Shown here: in pieces, positions 1-12,800 of the stretch
Position numbering within the stretch: position 1 is the stretch's first letter
How the letters are laid out: every line of letters begins with the position of its first letter
Origin: Macrostomum hystrix
Taxonomy: Eukaryota > Platyhelminthes > Macrostomidae
Assembly: GCA_950097015.1 (NCBI GenBank)
Contig: CATNEN010000034.1
Location: 6,652,501-6,716,500, forward strand
Length of the DNA stretch: 64,000 nt
Direction: 5' to 3'
Made by a program: the position numbers and the translations under genes
The notes under the pieces: model-generated
What the model was told of the DNA's origin: nothing
Seen by the model: only the letters and a program-made list of their open reading frames with translations
The model's database searches: none

Positions 1-185
1 AATTTTCTTGGCAAATCTAAAAAACAACCCAACCCAACTCACTGCTCATCATTTCCACCTGGAGTTGCGTCTTTTTTTCACTCTGATCTCTGCCTCTCTG
101 TCTTCTCTGCTTCTTACTTTCACTGATTTTCTACGCCTATTTTTTATCGAGTCTCTCACTTTCTCTCACTATCTTCCTCTCTCTC

Positions 186-1720
186 TCAGGTTCAGTGTCA
201 GGGTCTCCTCCCCTCGCTGCCTTTTATTTTCTCCGTCTCCCTCATTATCTCTCTCCCTCATTGGCTCTCTCTCCCATTATCTCTCTCCCTCATTATCTCT
301 CTCCCTCATTGGCTCTCTCCCTCATTATCTCTCTCCCTCATTGGCTCTCTCCCTCATTATCTCTCTCCCTCATTGGCTCTCTCCCTCATTATCCCTCTTC
401 CTCATTATCTCTCTACCTCATTATCTCTCTTCCTCATTATCTCTCTCCCTCATTATCTCTCTCCCTCATTGGCTCTCTCTCCCATTATCTCTCTTCCTCA
501 TTGGCTCTCTCTCCCATTATCTCTCTTCCTGATTTGCTCTCTCCCCCATTATCTCTCTTCCTGATTGTCTCTCTCTCCCATTATCTCTCTCCCTCATTGG
601 CTCTCTCTCCCATTATCTCTCTTCCTCATTATCTCTCTCCCTCATTATCTCTCTCCCTCATTATCTCTCTCCCTCATTGGCTCTCTCTCCCATTATCTCT
701 CTTCCTCATTGGCTCTCTCTCCCATTATCTCTCTTCCTCATTGGCTCTCTCTCCCATTATCTCTCTTCCTCATTGGCTCTCTCTCCCATTATCTCTCTTC
801 CTCATTGGCTCTCTCCCTCATTATCCCTCTTCCTCATTATCTCTCTACCTCATTATCTCTCTTCCTCATTATCTCTCTCCCTCATTATCTCTCTCCCTCA
901 TTGGCTCTCTCTCCCATTATCTCTCTTCCTCATTGGCTCTCTCTCCCATTATCTCTCTTCCTGATTGGCTCTCTCTCCCATTATCTCTCTTCCTGATTGT
1001 CTCTCTCTCCCATTATCTCTCTCCCTCATTGGCTCTCTCTCCCATTATCTCTCTTCCTCATTATCTCTCTCCCTCATTATCTCTCTCCCTCATTATCTCT
1101 CTCCCTCATTGGCTCTCTCTCCCATTATCTCTCTTCCTCATTGGCTCTCTCTCCCATTATCTCTCTTCCTCATTGGCTCTCTCTCCCATTATCTCTCTTC
1201 CTGATTGGCTCTCTCTCCCATTATCTCTCTCCCTCATTGGCTCTCTCTCCCATTATCTCTCTTCCTCATCATCTCTCTTCCTCATTATCTCTCTCCCTCA
1301 TTGGCTCTCTCCCATTATCTCTCTTCCTCATTATCTCTCTTCCTCATTATCTCTCTCCCTTATTATCTCTCTTCCTCATTATCTCTCTTCCTCATTATTT
1401 CTCTCCCTCATTATTTCTCTCCCTCATTATTTCTCTCCCTCATTATGTCCCTCCCTGATTGGCTCTCTCCCTCATTGGCTCTCTCCCTCATTATCCCTCT
1501 TCCTCATTATCTCTCTCCCTCATTATCTCTCTTCCTCATTATCTCTCTCCCTCATTATCTCTCTCCCTCATTGGCTCTCTCCCTCATTATCTCTCTCCCT
1601 CATTATGTCTCTCCCTGATTGGCTCTCTCCCTCATTGGCTCTCTCCTTATCTTCTCCATTGTCTCTCTCCCTTATTATCTGTCTCCCTCATTGTCTCTCC
1701 CATTATCTCCCAATATTTCT
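186..1720. repeat. CT-rich minisatellite, 16-bp unit, ~1.5 kb
   Basis: Tandem units of the form CTCTCTCCCTCATTAT alternate with variants ending in TTGG and with CCCTC/TCCTC/CTCCC changes. All three plus-strand frames stay open for hundreds of codons only because the unit lacks stops, so no protein is inferred. A marked variant block (ATCCCTCTTCCTC followed by CTACCTC) occurs at 391 and again at 823. This gives a higher-order period of 432 bp, or 27 units. Confidence 0.95.
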
Positions 1721-2217
1721 CTTCTCTTATGGATATTGTATACTTATATTTATTCTCATGTTCTTGTTTGCCTGTTGTTGTACATTAATTGGCTCACCGT
1801 GTTGCTAATGGTTGATATATTTTGCTTGGCAACAAGAAACAGCTTCAAAATCGTTCGCACTTGTAAAAGCCATGATGAAACTGTTTAGAGAGAATCCTGT
1901 TACAGTTTTGACTGTATTTAAACAAGGTAAGACACGGCACCTGTATACCTACCTGTTCGTATTTATTTAAAGATTCTCGGCTATCAGAGATTTTCTTTCT
2001 GTCTCTTCTGCAGAAGTAAAATACAAGTATTTGCACTGGTTTCAAGAACTGACAGCTCAAAAAGGTGCATAGCATTCCAGTGAAAAGCAAATGAATGTGG
2101 CTCGTGAATGTTTGATTTGTGTGAAAAAAAAACATTTTGCAATTTAAAAAAGCAAGTTAGAATAGTTTGGATATTAGATACAGAGATATCGCTAGTGCAT
2201 ATTTTTTTGTAAAAAGC
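1721..2217. other. Unassigned spacer between two arrays
   Basis: About 500 bp of AT-rich sequence. A 96-codon minus-strand frame at 1845-2135 has no recognisable domain and ordinary non-coding composition. I see no gene here. Confidence 0.5.
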
Positions 2218-3676
2218 GAATCAGTGAATCAGTGAACCAGTGAATCAGTGAATCAGTGAACCAGTGAGTCAGTGAATCAGTGAATCCGTGAATCAGTGAA
2301 TCAGTGAATCCGTTAATCAGTGAATCCGTGAATCCGTGAATCAGTGAATCCGTGAATCCGTGAATCAGTGAATCCGTTAATCAGTGAATCCGTGAATTCG
2401 TGAATCAGTGAATCCGTGAATCCATGAATCAGTGAATCCGTGAATCAGTGAATCAGTGAATCAGTGAATCCGTGAATCCGTGAATCAGTGAATCAGTGAA
2501 TCAGTGAATCAGTGAATCAGTGAATCAGTGAATCAGTGAATCAGTGAATCCGTGAATCCGTGAATCCGTGAATCAGTGAATCAGTGAATCAGTGAATCCG
2601 TGAATCCGTGAATCAGTGAATCCGTGAATCAGTGAATCAGTGAATCAGTGAATCAGTGAATCCGTGAATCAGTGAATCAGTGAATCAGTGAATCCGTGAA
2701 TCAGTGAATCAGTGAATCCGTGAATCAGTGAATCAGTGAATCAGTGAATCCGTGAATCAGTGAATCCATGAATCAGTGAATCCGTGAATCCGTGAATCAG
2801 TGAATCCGTGAATCAGTGAATCCGTGAATCAGTGAATCAGTGAATCAGTGAATCCGTGAATCAGTGAATCAGTGAATCCGTGAATCCGTGAATCCGTGAA
2901 TCAGTGAATCAGTGAATCAGTGAATCCGTGAATCCGTGAATCAGTGAATCCGTGAATCAGTGAATCAGTGAATCAGTGAATCCGTGAATCAGTGAATCAG
3001 TGAATCCGTGAATCAGTGAATCAGTGAATCAGTGAATCAGTGAATCCGTGAATCCGTGAATCAGTGAATCAGTGAATCAGTGAATCAGTGAATCAGTGAA
3101 TCCGTGAATCAGCGAATCCGTGAATCAGTGAATCAGTGAATCAGTGAATCAGTGAATCCGTGAATCAGTGAATCAGTGAATCAGGTAACCAGTGAATCAG
3201 TGAACCAGTGAATCAGTGAATCAGTGAATCAGTGAATCAGTGAATCAGTGAATCAGTGAATCAGTGAATAAGTGAATCAGTGAATCAGTGAATCAGTGAA
3301 CCAGTGAATCAGTGAATCAGTGAATCAGTGAATCAGTGAATCAGTGAATCCGTGAATCCGTGAATCAGTGAATCAGTGAATCAGGTAACCAGTGAATCAG
3401 TGAACCAGTGAATCAGTGAATCAGTGAATCAGTGAATCAGTGAATAAGTGAATCAGTGAATCAGTGAATCAGTGAACCAGTGAATCAGTGAATCAGTGAA
3501 TCAGTGAATCAGTGAATAAGTGAATAAGTGAATCAGTGAATCAGTGAATAAGTGAATCAGTGAATCAGTGAATCAGTGAATCAGGTAACCAGTGAATCAG
3601 TGAACCAGTGAATCAGTGAACCAGTGAATCAGTGAATCAGTGAATCAGCGAATCAGTGAATCAGTGAATCAGTGAA
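2218..3676. repeat. 8-bp minisatellite (AGTGAATC/CGTGAATC), ~1.46 kb
   Basis: About 180 copies of an 8-bp unit in two main variants, AGTGAATC and CGTGAATC, with rarer AACC, AATA and TTAATC forms. The C-containing variant is confined to the first two thirds. Near the 3' end a marker AATCAGGTAACC recurs at 3181, 3381 and 3581, a 200-bp higher-order period of 25 units. It lies just downstream of the minus-strand lectin-tailed gene. Confidence 0.97.
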
Positions 3677-3845
3677 ACTGTCGAATCTTTTTCTCAAATA
3701 AAAACTGAAGTTTTAGAACAGACAGGCGTAAAAGATCATGACATTAAAAGTGTTTTAAAAAATTGTGATTGTCAATGGCATAAAGCCTTCAGTTCGCACT
3801 CGGGCAGCTGCGAATCAGTGACCAAACTCTCATCGCACAACACAA

Positions 3846-6800
3846 TCAGATAGGCGAAGATCGCTTCTGGCACACAAATCTCAGGTGTCTGTTGCAGGAT
3901 GCTTTCAGCCACACACCTCCGGACACCCCCGAGATGGCCGCACAGTTAAACTGCCAGCCGGAGCCTTCGGTACTCGACTGAAAGTTGCGATAGATGTCGC
4001 CGCCACTGCGACCCGTGGCACCGCCGACTGGCATGAATCGGCCGCCAGAGCGGTACATACCGATCCAGCTGTCCCCAATGACCTGCGCGAACACTTCGGC
4101 ATTCTCTAGCGAGCTGTCAATCACGGCCAGATCTCCGCCGAGGCGTCGGCGACAGAAGCGGCGGGCGTCGGCCCAGTCAGCGAGTCGTCGACTGAAGAAA
4201 TAGGCGGACAGGCCGGTGCGGGACACGGTGCAGGCCGTCCACAGGTGCGATGGGCAGCGGCTGACAGCTGCGGCAGAGGAAATGGGCGTTTGAAGGAATG
4301 TCAGCTGGAATGTCAGCTAGACAGTAGGAATGTCAGCTAGACAGTAGGAATGTCAGCTAGACAGTAGGAATGTCAGCTAGACAGTAGGAATGTCAGCTAG
4401 ACAGTAGGAATGTCAGCTAGACAGTAGGAATGTCAGCTAGACAGTAGGAATGTCAGCTAGACAGTAGGAATGTCAGCTAGACAGTAGGAATGTCAGCTAG
4501 ACAGTAGGAATGTCAGCTAGACAGTAGGAATGTCAGCTAGACAGTAGGAATGTCAGCTAGACAGTAGGAATGTCAGTTAGACAGTAAGAATGTCAGCTGG
4601 AATGTCAGCTGGAATGTCAGCTAGACAGTAGGAATGTCAGTAGGAATGTCAGCTGGAATGTCATCTAGAGAGTAAGAATATCAGCTAGACAGTAGGAATG
4701 TCAGTTAAAATTTCAGCTAGACAGTAGGAATGTCGACTAGACAATAAGAATGTCAGCGAGACAATAAGAATGTCAGCTAGACAATAAGAATGTCAGTTGG
4801 ACTGTCAGCTTACCTGGCCACAATGGAGAGCTGACAATGGTTCGCCTCAGGTCGGCAGTATCCAGCCTGTCGTGAAGGCAGCTCCGATCCCAGCTGAGAC
4901 CGATGATCAGCGGCCTCTTGGCCGATTGCGCCTTGAAGTAGCAGCGGCGAGACGGCGTGAGGCTGGTGACGCTAAACAGGACGGAGCGCAGGTAGTCAGT
5001 GGGCTCCTCCACAAGACTTTGGCTAAATGGGAATTTGGCGTTAAGAAGGAGCTTGTTTGAGCAGTTTGCAGCCTCCCTCCTACAGAATCCGCTCTCTCCC
5101 ATACAGAATCCGCTCTCTCCCACACAAAATCGGCTCTCTCAACTTACAGAAGCCGCTCTCTCCCATACAGAATCCGCTCTCTCCCACACAAAATCCGCTC
5201 TCTCCCACACAGAATCCGCTCTCTCCCACACAGAATCCGCTCTCTCCCATACAGAAGCCGCTCTCTCCCATACAGAAGCCGCTCTCTCCCATACAGAATC
5301 CGCTCTCTCCCACACAAAATCCGCTCTCTCCCATGAAGAATCCGCTCTCTCCCATACAGAATCCGCTCTCTCCCACACAAAATCCGCTCTCTCCCATACA
5401 GAATCCGCTCTCTCCCATACAGAAGCCGCTCTCTCCCACACAGAATCCGCTTTCTCCCATACACAAGCCGCTCTCTCTCCTCTAGAACCCAGCTCACACC
5501 ACCCAGCACCAGCTCACACCACACAGCCCCAGCTCACACCACACAGCCCCAGCTCACGCCACACAGCCCCAGCTCACACCCAAGGACCACTAGTAGATAG
5601 TGCACTATAGTAGGGGCAGAAATAGCAAACTTTTTCTCTCAGAAAGCTTCTACTTGAGTAGTCCGTGCTCACACCACACAGCCCCATCTCACACCACACA
5701 GCCCCAGCTCACACCACACAGCCCCAGCTCACGCCACACAGCCCCAGCTCACGCCACACAGCCCCAGCTCACGCCACACAGCCCAGCTCACACCACACAG
5801 CCCCAGCTCACACCACACAGCCCCAGTTCACACCACACAGCCCAGCTCACACCACACAACTCCAGCTCACGCCACACAGCCCCAGCTCACGCCACACAGC
5901 CCCAGCTCACACCACACAGCCCCAGCTCACGCCACACAGCCCCAGCTCACGCCACACAGCCCCAGCTCACGCCAGCGCCTCGCAGGTTGAGCGGCTGCCG
6001 CAGACAACCCGCAGCTCCGCCGAGTTGCCATCGGGGGCGATGCCGAGTCGGGCCACCCGCAGGCCAGCCGCTTTGGCCTCCTCGCTGACGCCGACGTCCC
6101 AGAGCTCGGCGAAGCGCATGGAGCCGGCAATGGCCGCAGGCAGCGCCAGCATCGCCTGCAGCGACGCCAGCACGGAGTGGCTCTGCAGCAGCAGCCGCAG
6201 GCTCACAAATTCTTCGCCGCTGAGATAGTCTCGCCCTCTGCTCAGGCTCGAGCTGGCATTGTTGCCATGGAAACAGAGTAGCGGCTCGATTAGCAGGCGG
6301 CGCCGCTGATTCGGCGACCCGCCCGGCTGCTCGTAGACGGTGACGGGGCAGCCGTCAAGGCTGAGGATCTGCAGCAGCCGCGGCTCCTTATCTGGCGCGC
6401 ACTCGGACATTGTGGGAAGCTTCAATCGCAGAGCCTCCAGCGGCAGGTGAAAGTGCTCAGCTGCTGAGGTTGGCTGCTGATGGGTGGCCGTGGACAGCTC
6501 GCAGTCAGCGCTGTTGGCCATCAGTGTCTCCAGCTGAATGCGCTCGAATAGAAGCCATGGACTCAGGCTTAAGTTCGAGCTGCCAAGGTGCAGACGTGAG
6601 AGACATCTCAAGTGATTAGATTCCATTAAATAAGATCGCCTATGATCCCAGCTCCGCAGTACCTGAGATCCCAATAATAAAAATCCTCAAATCCTCAGAT
6701 CCCAGCTTCGCAGTACCTGAGATCCCAATAATTAAAATCCTCAAATCCTCATATCCCAGCTCCGCAGTACCTGAGATCCCAATAATTAAAGTCCTCGAAT

Positions 6801-9800
6801 CCTCATATCCCAGCTCCGCAGTACCTGAGATCCCAATAATTAAAATCCTCAAATCCTCAGATCCAAGCTCCAGAGTACCTGAGATCCCAATAATTAAAAT
6901 CCTCAAATCCACAGATCCCAGCTCCAGAGTACCTGAGATCCCAACAATTAAAATCCTCAAATCCTCATATCCCAGCTCCGCAGTACCTGAGATCCCAACA
7001 ATTAAAATCCTCAAATCCTCAGATCCCAGCTTCGCAGTACCTGAGATCCCAATAACTAAAATCCTCAAATCCACAGATCCCAGCTCCAGAGTACCTGAGA
7101 TCCCAATAATTAAAATCCTCAAATCCTCAGATCCCAGCTCCAGAGTACCTGAGATCCCAACAATTAAAATCCTCAAATCCTCAGATCCCAGCTCCGCAGT
7201 ACCTGAGATCCCAATAATTAAAGTCCTCAAATCCTCAGATCCCAGCTCCGCAGTACCTGAGATCCCAACAATTAAAATCCTCAAATCCTCAGATCCCAGC
7301 TCCAGAGTACCTGAGATCCCAACAACTAAAATCCTCAAATCCTCAGATCCCAGCTCCAGAGTACCTGAGATCCCAACAATGAAAATCCTCAAATCCTCAG
7401 ATCCCAGCTCCAGAGTACCTGAGATCCCAACAATGAAAATCCTCAAATCCTCAGATCCCAGCTCCGCAGTACCTGAGATCCCAATAACTAAAATCCTCAA
7501 ATCCTCAGATCCCAGCTCCGCAGTACCTGAGATCCCAATAACTAAAATCCTCAAATCCTCAGATCCCAGCTCCGCAGTACCTGAGATCCCAATAACTAAA
7601 ATCCTCAAATCCTCAGATCCCAGCTCCGCAGTACCTGAGATCCCTGCACGCCCTCCAGGTCTGGCAGATGATGCGAAACTCTCCCCGAGTTCGGTCCAGA
7701 GCAGCTGAGAAGCTGTCCACCAGGTAGACCTGACTGCTCAGGTTCGCCCTGGTCAGGTTGACCTTGCGCACGTCTAGGAAGGCCACCCGTTTAGGCGCTA
7801 AGTCGGCCAGCTGGGCGGTGACAATGTCCAGCACGGACGGCCTGCTCAGGTCCACGCCGACGCTCGCGTAGGGACTGGCAGTCAGGTAGCTGTAGCCCAG
7901 CAGTACCTGGCCGTTGAAGCAGAACATTGGCTCAATATAGTACTCAGCCTTGGTGTCCAGCCGTTTGTGAATAAAGACGGTGCAGCCATCAACAGATTTG
8001 ATGGCAAAGAGGCGCATCGGGAGCGGCTTGTCGCAGCCGGGCACCTGGCGAGTCTTGCCGTTCAGGTAGCTCAGGTCGAAGTAGGTCAGCGACGGCTGCG
8101 TGATCCGCTTGCGCAATGGCCGCGGCATCCAACAGTCGTAGCTTGGCAGGTTGGCGGTCATCTCAATGTTGAAATTCTCCAGTAGCAGAGTGCCGTTTAG
8201 CTGCATGTTGTCTCTGAGGTGTTTATAGTAGACAATGGGAGATAATCTAGATCGTTTCAAAGGCGAAATATATTGATAAGGGTAGACTAGGATATGTCGA
8301 TAAAGATAAATCAGCTAGACAATGGGTGGATATACGATTAAAAAGGTAGAAAAGGTAGATAATTAGATAAAGTAGATAAGGTATACAAATAGATTAGAAA
8401 GATGGGGTAGACAAGGTTAATAAGGAAGAGAAGGTAGATAAAGTAGACAAGTTAGATAAGTTAGACAATGTAGATATGGTACACAAGGTGGACGAGGTAG
8501 ACAAGGTAGACAAAGCAGAGAAGGTAGACAAGAAAGATAAGGTAGACAAGGTAGACAATGAAGACAAGGTAGACAAGGAAGACAAGGTAGACAAGGTAGA
8601 CAAGGTAGACAAGCTCACAGCAGGGTGCGGCACTGCAGGCTGCTGTCGCAGTAGATCCGAAGTTCGGCTTCGCTTCCGTCGGGCGTCACTTTGAACTCGC
8701 CGACCTCCAGTCCGGGCAGCTGGGCGCGCTGTCGAATTCTCAGACTCCACAGCTCCATGAAGTCGACTGGTGTCAAAAGCCGTGGGTGCCTCCGCGTCGG
8801 TCTCCTCTCGAAGGATTTGCTTGACCTTCAGCAGCCACGGCGGCATTGGTCAGGGATAGTCGGAGGCGCAGGTAGGGCCCACCGCGCAGGTAGTCAAACT
8901 GGATCTGAGACTCCGAGCTGGCGCAGAATGCCGGCTCGACAAAGTGGCTGCGGCCGCCGCGCAAATTCCTGGAGTGGTGCAGCACGAGCTGACAGGAGCC
9001 AGGTAGCTGCACCGGAGCCAGCACCCGCGGGTAGGCGGCCTCGGAGCACACCAGGCGGGGCGGCGACTTCTCGCGCAGGTAGGCCAGGCTCAGCAGGTGC
9101 CCGCTGGCCAGGATCTGCTTGCTGATTGGCTCCGGTGTTAGGCAGCCGTCGTCTGGCGTTGCCATGGTAACATTGATTTGCAGCCGCTCTAGCAGAATTT
9201 CGCTGGACTGGGACAGATAATGCCTGGCGAGGGATTTCGATGCAATATTTATTTGATAGTTACTATGGCAACGAAGTTTCCATCTCAATTTTCGGGTGTA
9301 ATTGCTTTTTTATTTGCAATTGTGGTTGCTATGGCACCTGTTGTCCCAGTTGTAATTGTACTATTTTATCTCTGTTGCTATGGCAATCAAATCTGTTGCT
9401 ATGGCAAACAAATCTGTTGCTATGGCAATCAAATCCGTTGCTATGGCAATCAAATCTGTTGCTATGGCAATCCTATCTGTTGCTATGGCAATCCAATCTG
9501 GTGCTTGGAAATACTGTGGGTTGCTATTGTAAGCATTGTTTCGCATGTAATTTGACATTACGACGATTCTACAGTTCTGCTCGTTGCTGCATGTTGCTAT
9601 GGCAACATGGTAGGTTGCTTCGATAATCAAACATCGGCGCAACCCACCCCAAACTGGCGCAGGCCTCCAGCCTATCACAGTAGAGCCGTAGGTAGCCGTT
9701 CTCCTGATCGTAGGAGGAGTAGAACTCGACCCCAGTCAGGCCGCTGAAATTCGCCAACAGACCGACGCTGATCTCACCAATCCATGCGAAGGCGACGGAC

Positions 9801-12800
9801 CGGAAGTTGGCCAGGTGGGTGAGGTTCTGCTTGGCCGGGCCAGCGGCCTCTTCGCTGCGCAGGTTCACCTGGAAGGTGACGAAGTGGCGCCGCCTGGCAT
9901 AGTCGAAGGCCACGCTGAAGGATCCCGGGCCTTCGTCGCGCAACAGAAATAGCGGCTCAATCAGGTAGTCATCCTGCTGACTGTCCAGACGGTCCAGACG
10001 CTTCCAGAGCACCATCGGTTGATCGTGAAATTTCAAAACTTTTGAAACCTGCGGCTGTGTCGACAGCCGGCATCGACTATTTGTCTCGTTGCCATGACGA
10101 CCGAGCCAGCTACGCTGCAACTCGGAGATTGGAAACTGCGACAGGTGAGGCGTGACCGGCCTCCGGCTGGTCCAGTAGACTGGTGGCGCCAGCTGGCAGG
10201 CGGCGCTCGGAGCTTCGTCTGTCGAGAATGCGAAGCTGAACCGCAGCGTGTCGAATAGCAGAGTCGGGTTTGCGATGATCTGCGCACTGTGGGGGTGGGG
10301 GGTCGGCGGATGGTTGCTAAGAAGAACGATCTAACGAAGAAATCTGATCTAATTTCTTGGAATTTCAGATTTCTCAGAATTTAGATTATTTGGAATTTCT
10401 GATTTCTCAGAATTTTAGATTATTTGGAATTTCAGATTATTTGGAATTTCAGATTATTTGGAATTTCAGATTATTTGGAATTTCAGATTTCTCAGAATTT
10501 CAGATTTCTCAGAATTTCAGATTTCTCAGAATTTCAGATTTCTCAGAATTTCAGATTTCTCAGAATTTCAGATCTCAGAATTTCAGATTTTTCCGAGCTC
10601 TATTTTTTTCTTCTTAATAACAGTATTTTTCGGACTTTTTTATTTTTTTATCGGATTTATTTCCTAATTTTGTTTAGTTTTTGTTTGTCCGAGTATTAAT
10701 TCTTTTCTGATTTGATATTTCTCGTAACTTTAGATTTCACTTTCCGTTCCGAATAGCAGGCTAATTTGCTTCTTTATCTTAATTCCTTATAACAAAAATT
10801 TCTGATTCCAATAAACTTTGTTTTGTTTTGTGATGCTCCCTGATAGTTCCCTGAGAATTCCTGATATTCTGAATTCTTCGGTGTTTTCCTAGAAAATAGA
10901 GCATTTAAAAATGTCTGCCCAGTTTTATGTGCTGCTCTCGGACTCGATACTCTACTATAAGTAGCACGACAGGAAAATTATTGTATAAAGTCGTCGGGGA
11001 ATTAAAAACTCCTGCTTTCCTACTTGCCTCAACTCGTCTACAAAGGCCGCATCGGCCGCCGTATTTCGCGTGGCCATCAGGCGCAGGTGGGCCACCGACC
11101 TGTCTGTGGACAGCAGCAATCCGTCCACCTGCACACCAGCCAGCCCGGGTTGACCGTCCTCGATGCGCCAGTCCACCAGCTGAAGGTAGCGCAGCGGCGG
11201 CATCGGCCCGTTGGTGCCCGGTTGGAGACGCTTAGCCGCCTGGCTTCTGATACGCGAGTCCACCATCACCAGGCGAATGGACAGGCCCGGCCTGGCAATG
11301 GGGCATTGCGAAACACTGGTAACAGTTCGCTGTGTTTCAGCGGTGAATGTAGCTCTGAAGGTCGAGAGTTCGAATCTCCCACGGGAAAAAGAATTGTGAC
11401 ACCGACCAATTACCTGATGCTTCAGTTCTAGTCCTAACAGCAGCTGGGATAGAAATTTCAGTCCATGGACTGAATAGCTGTACACAGCCTTTAGAAGCGC
11501 CGCACAATAGCAGCGGCTGTGCCATTGGCTGTGCATTCGGCCCAAATTTTATATTCTTCTTTACTATACTCTACTGAATAGTCGGTAGCAACTAACAAGC
11601 TTGCGAAAAGCAAGAAATAGTACTGAGGCTTAAGCAAAACATTATAGACTCGATTTAAAATATTTTCCTACGCGTTCGTTCCAGAATATTCTTGACTAGA
11701 TTTAAAGTTTTTTGTTCTGATTCAATAATTTGCTATTATTTCTACTGTCAGTAGGTTGTCTCAGACATTTCCTACCAGCCGCTGGCGTTTCGAAATGCTC
11801 GCACTCCGCCGTCGCCAGCCTCCAGGCTGAGTAGCGGCTCCAGCCAGAACTCCGCCGGCTGGCGAGTCATCACAACCGCTGGAACGCCGTCGATGTAGAA
11901 GTCTCGGTGCAACCGCAGCGGCGCGGCTGTGGATCTGCCGCAGGCTGAATCTTTGGTGGAGTTGCTGACCGCATTGCTGGCAGGGGAATGCGGAGCGGCA
12001 CTCCATCTGGCAAAGTGGGCCACATCAATCTGGCTGACTCCGGGCACCACAACCGGCTTGGTCAGGTTGCTAAGGGTAACGCAGCCATCGGGCGATACGG
12101 CGTCCAGTCGAAAGAGGAAGCGTTCGAAGATTTCTAACTTTGCCTTCAACCAGCTCAGATCTGTTCGGGAAGGGAATTTCAGGGTTGCAGTTAAATACTA
12201 ATATTACTAAGTGCGTGTCCATTGCTAAACACAAGACCACACCAGCCACTCCCATTCCCCTCAACCCAGAACCTGAGCAGTGAGCAGGCCCTGTGGTTGG
12301 CGCAGTTCAGTCGCAGGTAGCCCAGCCGGCCTTCGGAGCTGATTCGCAGGCTCTCCAGTCGCCAGTCGCCGTCGGCCAGTCGGTCGTCCACCGGTGTTAG
12401 GCTGACGCTCGTCGGGTGCATGAAGGCTACGGACAAGGGCGCCGCGTGTAGCAGCTTCTCGCGAGCCCGGTGCAACAGGTCGTCATCGCGCAGACTCACT
12501 GGGAAGCTCAGATAGTGTTCACCGGTCAGCCGGTCTAGCCGGACGCACGACTCGTTGATGGTCGCCAGCGGGCCGCCGTCAGCAGCCCGGGCCGGCAGGG
12601 CCAGCAGCGGCTCCAGCAGGAAGTGGCCCCGCTGGTCGGAGCGCTGGTGCACAAACACGGGAATGCCGGCCAGCTCAAGGGTGGTCCAGTGACGCAGCTG
12701 GCCGCCCCGGTCATTCGCCCCGGCTGTCAAGCAGCTGCTGACATTGCCGACTGCGGCAGCTCCGACAGTCAGGATGCAGAGCCGGATTAGCCAGAGAGAG

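Noticed and set aside
195-1808. 537-codon plus-strand open frame of L, S, P, I and H
   Set aside because: It is the translation of the 16-bp CT-rich array. Three frames are open at once and there is no non-repetitive domain.
3690-3848. Open plus-strand stretch (SFSQIKTEVLEQTGVKDHDIK...) next to the 8-bp array
   Set aside because: About 50 codons with no start, no clear splice sites and no family recognised. It lies in the 3' flank of the minus-strand gene, so chance is likely.
6640-7608. 322-codon minus-strand frame with an 18-residue repeat that could extend the lectin-tailed protein
   Set aside because: It lies in the intron between exons 6 and 7. The phase-2 donor at 7635 and acceptor at 6579 match all other module junctions, and the repeat is not protein-like in other frames.
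11340-11392. Functional tRNA gene
   Set aside because: Only the T-arm/B-box part is present. No acceptor stem, D-arm or anticodon arm can be folded from the flanks.
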